A stretch of 64,000 nucleotides of DNA from Paenibacillus_E violae (GTDB lineage Bacteria > Bacillota > Bacilli > Paenibacillales > NBRC-103111). Positions 1 through 9,054 of the stretch are shown here, piece by piece. Below the pieces are notes generated by a model. It was not told the origin of the DNA and did no database searches. It saw only the letters and a program-made list of their open reading frames with translations. The stretch covers positions 372,001 to 436,000 of the forward strand of contig NZ_JAWCUD010000002.1 of NCBI RefSeq assembly GCF_032461945.1, given 5' to 3'. Positions within the stretch are counted from its first letter, which is position 1; each line of letters opens with the position of its first letter. A program made the position numbers and the translations under genes.

Positions 1-653
1 GAAAGGATCATGACCATATACACCATGGGGGACACGATCGGCATCGTTATTTTGGTAAAAAGCGTCCAACCCGTCGCCCCATCCATCCGCGCCGCTTCCA
101 GCATTTCTTCGGAGATATTCTGCATGCCGGCCAAAATGAGAACCATGGAATACCCGGCACCCTTCCAGATGTTAACAAGTGCAATAGAACCAATGACTAA
201 CCACCATTTCCCACTGCGTATCCAATCGACAGGTTGGAGTCCGAGCGTGTGCAGAATCCAGTTCAGCAGGCCGTATTCATTGTTGTAAATCCACAGCCAG
301 ATCATGCCCCCTGCAACCCATGGCGTGATCACAGGGAGAAAGTAAATCATCCGGAACAAGGATTTGCCACGGATCTGCTGATTGAGCAGATAGGCAAGAA
401 TGAGCGCAGTGAATGTCTGAAGCGGAACGAACAATATGGCAAAATAACCGACGTTGCGCATCGAAAGCCAGAAAACTTGCTGGTGCAGGAATTGGCTCCA
501 ATTACGCAGTCCGATCCATTGCGGCGGGTTGAATAGGTCCCACTTCGTAAACGTTAAATAGAGTGAAAATACGAAGGGAAACAAGAAGAATATCAGCAGT
601 TGCAGGACAAAAGGTACGGTGAAGACGAAGCCCCACCAGCCTTGTTTGCGCAT
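1..653 (-). CDS. Sugar ABC transporter permease (MalF/UgpA type), 3' end beyond window
   Basis: Reading the minus strand from an ATG at 653 gives an open frame to the left edge, about 217 residues with no stop, so only the N-terminal part is in the window. It starts MRKQGWWGFVF with a first membrane helix, and further hydrophobic helices follow. Near residues 190-210 lies the ABC-permease EAA loop (EAARMDGATGW...P), which contacts the ATPase. An AGAGGTG ribosome site sits just upstream, 30 bp after the stop of the solute-binding protein gene at 684. Role: one half of the membrane channel of a CUT1-type sugar importer. A second permease is expected just outside the window; the ATPase is often encoded elsewhere in this group. 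Confidence 0.92.
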   Translation of the reverse strand, partial: MRKQGWWGFVFTVPFVLQLLIFFLFPFVFSLYLTFTKWDLFNPPQWIGLRNWSQFLHQQVFWLSMRNVGYFAILFVPLQTFTALILAYLLNQQIRGKSLFRMIYFLPVITPWVAGGMIWLWIYNNEYGLLNWILHTLGLQPVDWIRSGKWWLVIGSIALVNIWKGAGYSMVLILAGMQNISEEMLEAARMDGATGWTLFTKITMPIVSPMVYMVMIL

Positions 654-683
654 CGGAGCACCTCTTTTCAAGTCCAATCCGGT

Positions 684-1994
684 TTATTTGTTTTCGTCGA
701 GTACGCCTTGGACTTTCTGCTGAATTTCTTTGGCGCCATCTTCCGCAGTTCGCTTGCCATCCATGATATCGTTCAGGATTGGCCCCGCTGCTGCACGCCA
801 TTCGTTCCAGGATGCGTTCTCATCCAGGGTGCCCCCCGCTTCTTCAATCCCTTTCGTATAAGCCTTCTTGTTAACCGGTTTCGTCGTGGACTTCTCAAGC
901 TCGGCCAGTGCTGTTTTCTTCACGGGCAAGCTTGTGCCGCTTTCAGAAAGCAAGCCTTGACCCTCATCGCTCAAATAGTACTTGAGGAATGTCCAGGCAG
1001 CTTCTTTCACTTCGGGTTTCGATTTGGAATAAACAATCCATTGGTTCACAACCATTGGAACGAAGCGTTTGCCATCCATGCCGATCGGCATTTTGACGGT
1101 GTCCCAATCAAGGTCCGGCTTATTTTTATTAAGAGAAACTTGTGTGGCGTATTGGAAAAAAGTCATGGCCACTTTCCCGTTCTCGAAAAACTTGCCGGTG
1201 GTTGCCGCTTCTCGCGTAGGGCTAATCTTCAGCTTGTTGATGGTATCAGCCCATGCCGTCAGTCCTTGAATCGACTTGGGATCTGTGAACGTGGCTTTCG
1301 TTAATGTCAAATCAAGCGAGGAACCGCCATAAGCCCTCATCCAGGGCAGCCATCCTAACGTAATATTGCTGCCTGCCTGAAAGCCATAAATATCCGGTTT
1401 TCCATCCCCGTTCGTATCTTTCGTCAGCTTTTTGGCCGTTTCAATCATGTCGTTATACGTCCAGTCGTCCGTCGGAAAAGGAATGTTATTCTCTTTAAAA
1501 ATTTGTTTATTGTAGGCTAGCGCTCCTGGGTTGATGCCATGTGGAATCCCGTAAATTTTGTCATCTAATTTAGCGGATGTCAGTGCACTCACATAGTCGT
1601 CGGTTTTCAGATCGCGCTTGATGTATGGTGCCAGGTTCTCCGCTACCCCGCGTTTCCCGTATCCGAGAACCACCGCATTTTCTTGCAGCCAAAGATCAGG
1701 GGGATTATTCCCCGCGATACGAGTGACGATTTTCGTGACAAAATCCGCCCATGGCGTCTCCTCGATTTCCAGCTTAATATTCGGGTACTTCGCTTGAAAA
1801 TTCGTGATGATCTTCTGGCTGGTGATGTCATAACCGCCGGGTAAGCCGATTTTCAGTGTGACATCTTTCAAAGGGGCTGCTGTTGCCGTTCCTCCTGAAT
1901 CGCTAGGTACAGTAGCCGCAGGTTTACCGGTTGAACAGGCTGTGAGGAGAGATAGAGCTACCATAAATCCAATAACGGTTGTCTTTTTGCTCAT
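684..1994 (-). CDS. Extracellular sugar-binding lipoprotein (ABC solute-binding family 1)
   Basis: 436 residues. The N-terminus is a lipoprotein signal with lipobox LTAC (Cys about 20), followed by a Ser/Thr/Ala-rich linker and a periplasmic-binding fold typical of oligosaccharide receptors, including a PDLWLQENAV segment and an acidic calcium-like loop (DTNGDGKPD). It would sit on the outer face of the membrane and hand sugar to the permease encoded next to it (653 downward). A GGGAGG ribosome site lies 8 bases before the ATG. It is the sixth gene of the operon starting at 8005, 48 bp after the FAD-oxidoreductase gene. The substrate cannot be read from sequence; the operon suggests a glycoside or polyol. 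Confidence 0.93.
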   Translation of the reverse strand: MSKKTTVIGFMVALSLLTACSTGKPAATVPSDSGGTATAAPLKDVTLKIGLPGGYDITSQKIITNFQAKYPNIKLEIEETPWADFVTKIVTRIAGNNPPDLWLQENAVVLGYGKRGVAENLAPYIKRDLKTDDYVSALTSAKLDDKIYGIPHGINPGALAYNKQIFKENNIPFPTDDWTYNDMIETAKKLTKDTNGDGKPDIYGFQAGSNITLGWLPWMRAYGGSSLDLTLTKATFTDPKSIQGLTAWADTINKLKISPTREAATTGKFFENGKVAMTFFQYATQVSLNKNKPDLDWDTVKMPIGMDGKRFVPMVVNQWIVYSKSKPEVKEAAWTFLKYYLSDEGQGLLSESGTSLPVKKTALAELEKSTTKPVNKKAYTKGIEEAGGTLDENASWNEWRAAAGPILNDIMDGKRTAEDGAKEIQQKVQGVLDENK

Positions 1995-2042
1995 GAGTGT
2001 GACCTCCCATTAAGAACAATTTCGAATCATTGACACATGTCT

Positions 2043-3599
2043 TTATGAATTCGCATGAAGGATTTGACCGTCTAGCAGCAATTGTTTACGCAGCAGTCCG
2101 TAATCCAGGTCTTGCAATGCGCACTGGTGCTGCAGCGCTATTGCGGCTGCCGTAGCTGCAGATTGGCCAAGAATCATAAACACAGGCTCCATTCGAATGG
2201 ACCCATACGCGATATGCGAGGAAGACAAGCACACGGGTACAACGAGATTGGTACATTCCTCCCCTTTTGGAATTATCGCTCGATACGAAATCGGGTAAGG
2301 CCCATTAGGACTGATTTCAACATTGCCTTCATTGATGCACCGACCGTCCAGAACCAATCGCCGGCAGTTGTGCGAGTCCATGGTGTAGGCGGCTAATCCG
2401 ACGGAATCCTCCTCAACTTTAAAATGCCGGCAATGATGCTCGGTCATCACAACGTCCGATATCATGCGCCTCGCTTCTCGAATATAGAGCTGATGCGGCC
2501 ATCCACCCGTAGTGGTAAACTCGTCAGCCGGAAGCCCCCACGTTCGAACCTGCGCTCGAATGGCTGCCGGAAGCGTGTCATCATTCGCCAGAAAATAAAG
2601 CATTCCCATATTATAGTGAAGATGCTGTTGGAAGAGCTGTTCACGAACCGCATAGCTCGCTTCCGGCCAAGCATAGTTACGCCCAATATAATCGGTCGAG
2701 ACAGCCCCCCAATTATTCAAGTCGCTTTTGCTGCCCGGCATCACCTTGTTCAGCTTCAAAGCATCCCAAACGCCACTGCGAATATATCTCGCGAGTAAGG
2801 CGAATTCGTCGCGGTTGTAGTTCGGCGGTTCAGGGTAAGGAATTTGATTATCCGGGTTGCTGCTCAAGCAGATTCGGAAATTGTAGGCCTGCACCGAATC
2901 ATCGCCCTGACCTTGCACGCCTGGCTGCGCATCAGATATGCCCGGCAGCAGCCCGCTGTCTATCTTCCCTTCGATCACATACGGGTCTACCCAGGCTGTA
3001 AAGTTATGTTTGGGATGACCAAAATGGATCCCGTTCAAAATCTCTTTGTACACCGTATTGGATTCTCTGCCTACATGATAGGAAACGCCGGCTCGTGCGA
3101 GCAAATCCCCCTCATACGATGCATCTATAAACATAGGTGCTGTATATATGTTGCCGTCTTCCATTCTAATTTGCGTGATGCGCCCTGATAGAAGCTCTAC
3201 CGAATCTAAATGCTGCTCAAAATACACCGGTATTTCAGCTTGCTGCAACCATTCCGTGAAGATCCGCTCCGCCACATGGGGCTCTAAAGCCCAAGTTCTT
3301 CCATCCGGCTCATCGCTGCCGTAGTGCTTTCCCAATGCTTGATAAAATTCACTGGAAATCCCGCCAATAGCTCCCATATCCCCGACATCCGTGCGTCCGA
3401 GGCCGCTTGAAGTCATTCCGCCTATATGCTGGCTGAATTCGGCAATCACCGCTTTAAGACCCATGCGGCTTGCTTGAATAGCTGCTGCCACACCTGCAGG
3501 AGTACCTCCATAGATGCAAAGATCAGCCTCAATCTGATGAGGTTGACGAGGCAGATCCTGCTTGGGCTTATAATAGTATAAATTTGGAAAAATACTCAT
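2043..3599 (-). CDS. FAD-dependent oxidoreductase (FAD_oxidored family)
   Basis: 518 residues. Residues about 25-70 carry a Rossmann dinucleotide-binding motif in the form YGGTPAGVAAAIQASRMG, followed by IGGMTSSGLGRTD, which matches the PF12831 FAD-oxidoreductase family often found beside glycosidases in soil bacteria and Planctomycetes. No signal peptide, so cytoplasmic. It probably oxidises a hydroxyl of a sugar or cyclitol, but the substrate is unknown. The ATG overlaps the stop of the preceding gene by 4 bp (ATGA) behind a GGAGGAGG ribosome site, indicating translational coupling. The C-terminal part ends in a second FAD-contact region (GQSAATAAAIAL). Confidence 0.88.
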   Translation of the reverse strand: MSIFPNLYYYKPKQDLPRQPHQIEADLCIYGGTPAGVAAAIQASRMGLKAVIAEFSQHIGGMTSSGLGRTDVGDMGAIGGISSEFYQALGKHYGSDEPDGRTWALEPHVAERIFTEWLQQAEIPVYFEQHLDSVELLSGRITQIRMEDGNIYTAPMFIDASYEGDLLARAGVSYHVGRESNTVYKEILNGIHFGHPKHNFTAWVDPYVIEGKIDSGLLPGISDAQPGVQGQGDDSVQAYNFRICLSSNPDNQIPYPEPPNYNRDEFALLARYIRSGVWDALKLNKVMPGSKSDLNNWGAVSTDYIGRNYAWPEASYAVREQLFQQHLHYNMGMLYFLANDDTLPAAIRAQVRTWGLPADEFTTTGGWPHQLYIREARRMISDVVMTEHHCRHFKVEEDSVGLAAYTMDSHNCRRLVLDGRCINEGNVEISPNGPYPISYRAIIPKGEECTNLVVPVCLSSSHIAYGSIRMEPVFMILGQSAATAAAIALQHQCALQDLDYGLLRKQLLLDGQILHANS

Positions 3600-4732
3600 A
3601 TGTATTCCTCCTCCGCTCTATGTGTATAGGAAATAGAACAAAGCTGCGGTGAATCTATCTTTTTCCCTAGATGTAGAGATTCCATGGCCAGATTGATCAT
3701 TCCTGTCGTAATAAAAGTCCGTTCCTTACGCACGGGTGAACGCCCAGTCAACACCATCTGCTCAATCTGCTCAGTAAGCTTATCAAAATGCTTGTAAGGG
3801 CGCCCCATACCGCTATCACAGCGAGCAGCTGTCACCTCGCCATTCGCTTCCCGGAAAGCAAGCCCCCACTCTCGAATAAAACGCTGAAGCTGAAGAACGT
3901 AACCTTTCAAACCGTCCGTATAGGTAATAATGAACAATACAGGTACGTCCACATGATCTCTCGGATGCCCTGGCGGAACATCTCTTAGCGAGCCTAATGC
4001 CTGCATCATTAAATCCTCGGGAACCTCTCCTCGATCCATTGCCGCCCACACCGATCGTCCCTCCAACGTTTGGATCGAAGTGACTCCCGTTTCACCACCT
4101 TTTCTTTGTTCGGCTGCAGCCTGCAGCACCTCCATACCATGAAAGCCATAAGACTCGATGCCAAGCCAACTGACCACGAAGATCTCTTTCACCTGTTTTA
4201 GTTTTCCTGATGGATAACTCGGAACTTGAGGCGCAAGCGGAATAGAGGATCCCCCCAGAAAAGGCAGTCCTCTTTTCATCAGCTCACGGTATATCCACTC
4301 TGCATCCTGCATGCAATAAGCGAGATGTTTATCATTAAATATAGGCACACTCAACCCTAATAGATCCAGAGCGCGGAACGTTTCTTCAAAAAAGTAGCGG
4401 CGTGGATACAGCTTTTGACGCTTCTCGTTCCATGGATAATCGCCATGTTCGCCTATCAAGAGGACGCCATCAATCGGACTCCCGGCATGGGGAGCGGCTA
4501 TTGCCTCCATAATGGAACCATAAATGGGAATACCCCGCTGTTGCGCTTCCGCCGTACCCAAGTCGTTAGATGGCACCTGATCCAGATATAACGAAACCAC
4601 TTCGATCTGTGGTGCATACCCGAACAAGCCGAACAAGCGTCCGATGATCACTTCCGCATGGGAATCAGGCCGATATTCCGTTACGATGGCAGCCACTTTT
4701 TTCCGCTCAGTCCGTTTAGTCCGTTCGCTCAT
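3596..4732 (-). CDS. Conserved protein of unknown function, 378 aa
   Basis: I cannot assign a function. The protein has a Rossmann-like start (KKVAAIVTEYRPDSHAEVI, residues 11-30), a segment LLIGEHGDYPWNEKRQKLYP (about 92-111), and a HFDKL/TEQIEQ helix near residue 320. I recall similar 'IGEHGDYP' proteins as unnamed conserved proteins in Planctomycetes, Verrucomicrobia and Paenibacillus near sugar-catabolic genes; this recall is not a database result. No signal peptide or membrane segment, so cytoplasmic. It is locked between creatininase (4-bp overlap at 4729-4732) and the FAD oxidoreductase (4-bp overlap at 3596-3599), so stoichiometric co-production with both is likely. Confidence 0.85.
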   Translation of the reverse strand: MSERTKRTERKKVAAIVTEYRPDSHAEVIIGRLFGLFGYAPQIEVVSLYLDQVPSNDLGTAEAQQRGIPIYGSIMEAIAAPHAGSPIDGVLLIGEHGDYPWNEKRQKLYPRRYFFEETFRALDLLGLSVPIFNDKHLAYCMQDAEWIYRELMKRGLPFLGGSSIPLAPQVPSYPSGKLKQVKEIFVVSWLGIESYGFHGMEVLQAAAEQRKGGETGVTSIQTLEGRSVWAAMDRGEVPEDLMMQALGSLRDVPPGHPRDHVDVPVLFIITYTDGLKGYVLQLQRFIREWGLAFREANGEVTAARCDSGMGRPYKHFDKLTEQIEQMVLTGRSPVRKERTFITTGMINLAMESLHLGKKIDSPQLCSISYTHRAEEEYI

Positions 4733-5517
4733 TGGGTTGATTCCACTCCTTCATCCATCCAATTACCGACCTGCACAAGCCACTCTGCCGTTGAATCAAT
4801 GATGGCTTGCAAGTACATGGATCCCTTAACTGCATCAGCTTGATGAGCAGAATCCGTATAACCATCCACGCCTGTTAAGAAGTTGTGTTTCCCGATAAAA
4901 GAACCAGGTGGACCGGCATTAATCCAAGCCCGCTGAGGATGCACCAGGCGATCCGTTGTCTGATTCCGCAGCAGATCCGGTGCGAGAGAAGCGATAAGTG
5001 AAGCTTCGAAACCTCCGGCATGCCCAGGAACCATCCCCATCTCCTGAGCCCCAAGCTCTGCAAGAGCTGATCTGGATAAACTCCAGTAAGAGGAGGAGGC
5101 GGTCCAAATATCATGCTGTACGGCAAGATCTTGAGCTGCCTGATGCATCATGGATTCATTACCACCATGTGCGTTCAGAAAGATGATTTTGCGGAACCCG
5201 CCTTTTATCAGACTTTCACCTATTTCCTTCAGCATGAGGAAATAAGTTGTCGAAGTGAATGATAGCGTACCCCCGAAAGCCAAATGATGCTGCGAACACC
5301 CAATAACAAGCGTTGGGGCCAAGAGAAGCTTCGTAGACACGGCTGCCTTCCTGCTGGCCTCAAAAGCGATATGTTCGCCAATCAAACTGTCGGTAAATAC
5401 CGGCAGATGAGGCCCATGCTGCTCCGTAGCGGCAAGTGGAACCACTACGGCATACCCCTCCTGGGCTTGCCGCTTTAACGTTTCGCGAGTTCCGTGCTGA
5501 AACAAGAGATCATTCAT
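4729..5517 (-). CDS. Creatininase-family amidohydrolase
   Basis: 262 residues, the usual length for PF02633 creatininases. Metal ligands of the family are visible: E32 and H34 in TEQHGPHLP, D43 in FTDSLIG, the His of LNAHGGN (near residue 123) and the Glu of HAGGFEAS. These enzymes are cytoplasmic, bind two divalent metals and hydrolyse cyclic or linear amides (creatinine, mycofactocin precursor, formamide intermediates of FAPy pathways). Here the neighbours are sugar enzymes, so the substrate is more likely an amide or lactam derived from a sugar than creatinine. Start overlaps the SDR stop by 4 bp; its stop overlaps the next start by 4 bp. Confidence 0.9.
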   Translation of the reverse strand: MNDLLFQHGTRETLKRQAQEGYAVVVPLAATEQHGPHLPVFTDSLIGEHIAFEASRKAAVSTKLLLAPTLVIGCSQHHLAFGGTLSFTSTTYFLMLKEIGESLIKGGFRKIIFLNAHGGNESMMHQAAQDLAVQHDIWTASSSYWSLSRSALAELGAQEMGMVPGHAGGFEASLIASLAPDLLRNQTTDRLVHPQRAWINAGPPGSFIGKHNFLTGVDGYTDSAHQADAVKGSMYLQAIIDSTAEWLVQVGNWMDEGVESTQ

Positions 5518-6272
5518 AGCGCAAATCCCCCGTCAATGGTAAGTAAAGCGCCTGTAATATAGGAGGCAGAATCAGATAGTAAAAAGGCAGCCAATTCCGA
5601 AACTTCATCAGGCGTACCCGAGCGCCCAAGCGGTGTCATTTTGGCAACCGCTTCTTTGAAGGAGGGCGGCAATGTGTGTAGTGCCTTTTCTGTCTTGATA
5701 TCACCGGGGAGCAGAGCGTTAGCCCGAACACCTTTGTGGGCGTAGTCAGCAGCGATGACTCGGGTCATCTGATTGACGCCTGCTTTGGCAGCGCCATAGG
5801 CTAGACAAGTTGGTTTCACTTTATGGCTTAAGACAGAAGATGCATTAAGAATGACGCCTCCACCCGATTCAATCAGGAGCGGAAGAGCATATTTATTAAT
5901 TAGAAACGTACTCGTCAAAGTTCCTAGAAGTACTTGATTCCATTCGTCTAAAGTGAGCTGCATAGCGGGTTTGGAGATCTGTGTATAGGCATTATGGTAT
6001 ATACCATCCAAGCGGCCCCATCGACTCTGAACACTTTCAAACGCAATGCTGACCTGCTTCTCATCTCGCGCATCGGATTGGATGTACAATAAGTCATTTG
6101 GGAGATAAGAAGCGATGGCCGGTTCGTTTAACCTTAGGTTTGCATCCTCGGGCGCAGCAAGATCAGTCGCTACAACTTTGGCGCCACGTTCCAGAAACAT
6201 CCGAACGGCCGACAAACCCAATTTGCCCAGCGCGCCTGTCACTAGAATTACTTTTCCGCTTAACTGAGCCAC
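5514..6272 (-). CDS. Short-chain dehydrogenase/reductase (SDR)
   Basis: 252 residues from a GTG at 6272. A longer frame reaching 6329 exists, but a strong AGGGGGA site lies 6 bases before this GTG and the protein then begins directly at the cofactor fold (VAQLSGKVILVTGALGKLG). The NAD(P) motif TGxxGxLG, the catalytic Ser in NASSVLS and the YGAAK Tyr/Lys pair are intact, and the C-terminus ends ITGALLTIDGGFAL as in classical SDRs. It would oxidise or reduce a carbonyl/hydroxyl of the operon's substrate in the cytoplasm. It lies 11 bp after the glycosidase stop and overlaps the creatininase start. Confidence 0.9.
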   Translation of the reverse strand: MAQLSGKVILVTGALGKLGLSAVRMFLERGAKVVATDLAAPEDANLRLNEPAIASYLPNDLLYIQSDARDEKQVSIAFESVQSRWGRLDGIYHNAYTQISKPAMQLTLDEWNQVLLGTLTSTFLINKYALPLLIESGGGVILNASSVLSHKVKPTCLAYGAAKAGVNQMTRVIAADYAHKGVRANALLPGDIKTEKALHTLPPSFKEAVAKMTPLGRSGTPDEVSELAAFLLSDSASYITGALLTIDGGFAL

Positions 6273-6283
6273 AATGGTTCCCC

Positions 6284-8005
6284 CTATGCCTGTTCCATTA
6301 ATAGACAAGCTGTCAACGCAGCTGACCAATGAAAATCTCTAACAACGTCCATCTTCTGGCGAATATTATACGTACCTGTCGGTGGACCTTTTCGATCGCA
6401 TTCGGAAGGCGGTACGAGGTCCGCAGAATCAAAATACTCAAAAATAACGCCGTATTGTTCATAGTATTTTTGCACCATTTGGATACTTTGCTGAGCAAGT
6501 TGATCTGCTTCCGTACGTCTCCCCTGCTTCTTAAGGCCGGTATAGACAAGATAGTTCATATTCATCCATACAGGACCTCTCCACATGTCTGTGCTGTAGG
6601 TTTGTTCAGAGGCGGCTGTTGTTGGAATAGGGAATTTCGTTTGAAAATGACTAGGATCCTGCAGTATGGATACCAATCGTTCTGTTCGTTCTTGAGGCAA
6701 ATGATCCAGCAGCAGGGGCAAAAATCCACTTACTGCCTTCACTCGAGAGAAGTTTCCGTCCATGTCTCGATCATAATAAAAGCCTTCGCTCTCATCCCAG
6801 AGCATATGCTGAATCTGATGGTTCAGATCAGCTGCTTTTTGCTGCCAACGCTGTGCTATTGCCGTCTCTCCGAGTTCATCCGCGATTAATCCGAGGTAAT
6901 GAGCATCCTGAGCGGCGAAGACAGAGAAATCAACGGCATCCAATATCGCTGCACGATCAAACCGAGGAGAGTTATCCATCCCGGATTCTCCCGATCGGCA
7001 AAGCGGATTGCCTTCGATCATCCATTCCAGGAGTCCATTTCCATTGCGGTCGCGGTTCGTGATATCCCAATTTAAATATCGTTCCAATATAGGGAGCGCA
7101 TAGCGTAAGTAATTGCTTTGCTTCGTATGCAGGTAGTTCTCCCAGACACCCCATGCCAGTAAGGGAGGCTGCGTCAAGCTGGAACCTGTTCCGTCAACTT
7201 TGCAGGTATGAGGTATCATGCCATCTTCACGCTGCGTATCCAAGACGGATTTCAGGAATTCCCATGATAACTCAGGGTTCAACCTATTCATCGCAAACGA
7301 ATGAAATACGGAGTCCCACAACCACATCGCTTGGTGAGGAACACGATCAGGCGTGGACCAGTGCTGGCGGATGACGCCTTCAGGAGCAAGTGTATTGACT
7401 TTCATTACGCTAAAACACTTATTAAGTAGTCGTTCTTTCAACGGGTCTTCGAGGCTGGGAACATGCTCATAAAATTGCAGCCTGGCTTCCATCACTTTCC
7501 AAGCATCGAAAGTCAATCCCTTCATCACCCGGCTGACTGCTTCATCGAGATGGCTGCCGTAAGCTAAGGCCCATCGTTCCTTGCCTCTTAACAGTACGAT
7601 GACATCCCTTCCGTTTGCTGACTCCGTTACGACAAGGGCATCTTTGGTCCAAACTTTGCCCCCCTCATCTTCTTCAAAGCTTAAACGGATATCAATGGTC
7701 GAAGGAGCTAGCCCGATTAATGTATGCCAACTCTGATACACCGCTAGCAGCGGGCCTTCATCCATTTCGCTTAACAGGACATCTCCTGTGGCGATTCGGA
7801 CCTCACCTGAATGGGGGACGGGAAATTGCAACCTTCTGCGCTTCGGTGTATGAAATAGCAAGCTAATCTCTTCAGCCCCCACCGTTGCTACGAATTGAGA
7901 ATTTGAATCCGTTTGTCCGTCATATCCGGAGAAAGCAAACAGTGCTCCCTCTTTCCACAGATCTGGTAAATGCTTCTGAACATCCAGCGCCATCTTGCCC
8001 GTCAA
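6284..8005 (-). CDS. GH63/MGH1-like (alpha/alpha)6-barrel glycoside hydrolase
   Basis: 573 residues. The N-terminal third is a beta-rich domain; the catalytic region from about residue 215 shows hallmarks of GH63-type or mannosylglycerate-hydrolase-like enzymes: MWLWDSVFHSFAMN, LDTQREDGMIPH, a GNGLLEW segment and DMWRGPVWMNMNYL. No signal peptide, so it cleaves imported alpha-glycosides in the cytoplasm. The start is probably the TTG at 8005: GAGGAG lies 7 bases upstream, while the next ATG (7993) is too far from it. First gene of the long minus-strand operon, divergent from the AraC regulator at 8182. Exact glycan specificity is not readable. Confidence 0.86.
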   Translation of the reverse strand: MTGKMALDVQKHLPDLWKEGALFAFSGYDGQTDSNSQFVATVGAEEISLLFHTPKRRRLQFPVPHSGEVRIATGDVLLSEMDEGPLLAVYQSWHTLIGLAPSTIDIRLSFEEDEGGKVWTKDALVVTESANGRDVIVLLRGKERWALAYGSHLDEAVSRVMKGLTFDAWKVMEARLQFYEHVPSLEDPLKERLLNKCFSVMKVNTLAPEGVIRQHWSTPDRVPHQAMWLWDSVFHSFAMNRLNPELSWEFLKSVLDTQREDGMIPHTCKVDGTGSSLTQPPLLAWGVWENYLHTKQSNYLRYALPILERYLNWDITNRDRNGNGLLEWMIEGNPLCRSGESGMDNSPRFDRAAILDAVDFSVFAAQDAHYLGLIADELGETAIAQRWQQKAADLNHQIQHMLWDESEGFYYDRDMDGNFSRVKAVSGFLPLLLDHLPQERTERLVSILQDPSHFQTKFPIPTTAASEQTYSTDMWRGPVWMNMNYLVYTGLKKQGRRTEADQLAQQSIQMVQKYYEQYGVIFEYFDSADLVPPSECDRKGPPTGTYNIRQKMDVVRDFHWSAALTACLLMEQA

Positions 8006-8117
8006 ATTTGCTCTCTCCTCTATGAACCCTTTTATTGACTTTATTATGGCTTATTTCAGATATCAGGTTCTATAGAAGAAATTGCGCTTTCATTACATGA
8101 TTTTGCTCTTTTCTTCG

Positions 8118-8146
8118 TTTCGGTACGGATTCGTCTATGATATACT
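8118..8146 (+). promoter_or_regulatory. Probable promoter of the AraC regulator (extended -10)
   Basis: TATACT at 8141-8146 is preceded by TG one base away (TGATATACT), an extended -10 element, while the -35 region at 8118-8123 is poor. It lies 36 bp before the TTG start at 8182. The rest of the 176-bp divergent gap holds no clear sigma-A box for the minus-strand operon. Confidence 0.45.
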
Positions 8147-8181
8147 CAGAATCATCTAATAGATAAGGCGGGTGAGCAGAT

Positions 8182-9054
8182 TTGGATGCTTTGAAGAAAA
8201 TTGAACCCTTCGAAGGCAGACGTTTCCCTTTACGAATGACCGAAGTCATTAGCTGTTTTCACTTGGTTAGACCTCATTGGCATGAACACCTTGAGTTTAT
8301 CCAGCTTATGGAAGGTGAAGCGCAGATTCATATCGATAATCGTTCCTTTGTCGTGCGTGCACCGGCTATTTTATTTATTAATAGCTGCAAGATTCATTCG
8401 ATGCAGTCGCTGAACGGCAAGAGCAGTACCATCCACGGGATGATCTTCGATATGTCCTTGTTATCCGGCTCTTTTGAGCATTCCGAATTACAGCACCTAT
8501 ACGCCCGCTTCATTCAGACTGCTCCCATCCTGGAGCCCATTCTCCCCTCACATCCGTTATGGAACGAACTGACAACCCACTTTGAACTTGCCTACAAAGA
8601 GTACGCGGCACAAGAGATTGGCTGTGAGCTCATCATCAAATCTTCCCTGTATCGCATGATGATTCCTATGCTTCGCAGCTATCAGCAAGAGCTCTCTCTG
8701 TCGAAAGACTTGAACAAAAGCTTCGATCAATACAAGCGGCTCAAACCAGCCATTGATTTCATAGAGACTAGTTACGCTCAAAAGATTTATACCGACACTC
8801 TCGGCGGACTGGTCAATTTGAGCCCTTTTCACTTTACCCGTTTATTTAAAAAAGTTACGGGACTTTCCCCGATGAACTACATCAACCGCTATCGGGTAGA
8901 GATGGCTAAACGTTTATTGATCGAAAAAGACCTCACGATTACGCAAATTGCGGAGCGCACCGGTTTCTGTAATGTTAATTACTTTGACAAGGTATTTAAG
9001 GAAATGAACGGTTTCACGCCGCTGGAATTGAGAAAGCAGTTTACCGATGGTTAA
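8182..9054 (+). CDS. AraC-family transcriptional regulator with N-terminal cupin
   Basis: 290 residues from a TTG start with a GGCGGGTGAG site upstream. Residues about 20-110 form a cupin-like sensing domain (HWHEHLEFIQLMEGEAQI...), and residues 190-285 form the two-helix-turn-helix AraC DNA-binding domain (LSPFHFTRLFKKVTG, then LTITQIAERTGFCNVNYFDKVFKE). Cytoplasmic, binds DNA as a dimer. It is divergent from the GH63-like operon (8005 downward), so control of that operon by a sugar ligand is the simplest reading. Its stop overlaps the stop of the opposing IclR gene by 4 bp with no terminator between. Confidence 0.92.
   Translation: MDALKKIEPFEGRRFPLRMTEVISCFHLVRPHWHEHLEFIQLMEGEAQIHIDNRSFVVRAPAILFINSCKIHSMQSLNGKSSTIHGMIFDMSLLSGSFEHSELQHLYARFIQTAPILEPILPSHPLWNELTTHFELAYKEYAAQEIGCELIIKSSLYRMMIPMLRSYQQELSLSKDLNKSFDQYKRLKPAIDFIETSYAQKIYTDTLGGLVNLSPFHFTRLFKKVTGLSPMNYINRYRVEMAKRLLIEKDLTITQIAERTGFCNVNYFDKVFKEMNGFTPLELRKQFTDG

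Noticed and set aside
1..656. Plus-strand and minus-strand ORFs of 74-100 codons at the left edge
   Set aside because: They are shadows of the minus-strand permease frame, which has no stop inside the window but shows helices and an EAA loop.
600..1304. 234-codon plus-strand ORF
   Set aside because: Lies antisense to the binding-protein gene, has no ribosome site and no recognisable domain.
8084..8097. cre-like sequence TGAAAGCGCAATTT upstream of the GH63 operon
   Set aside because: Three mismatches to the consensus; chance match cannot be excluded.
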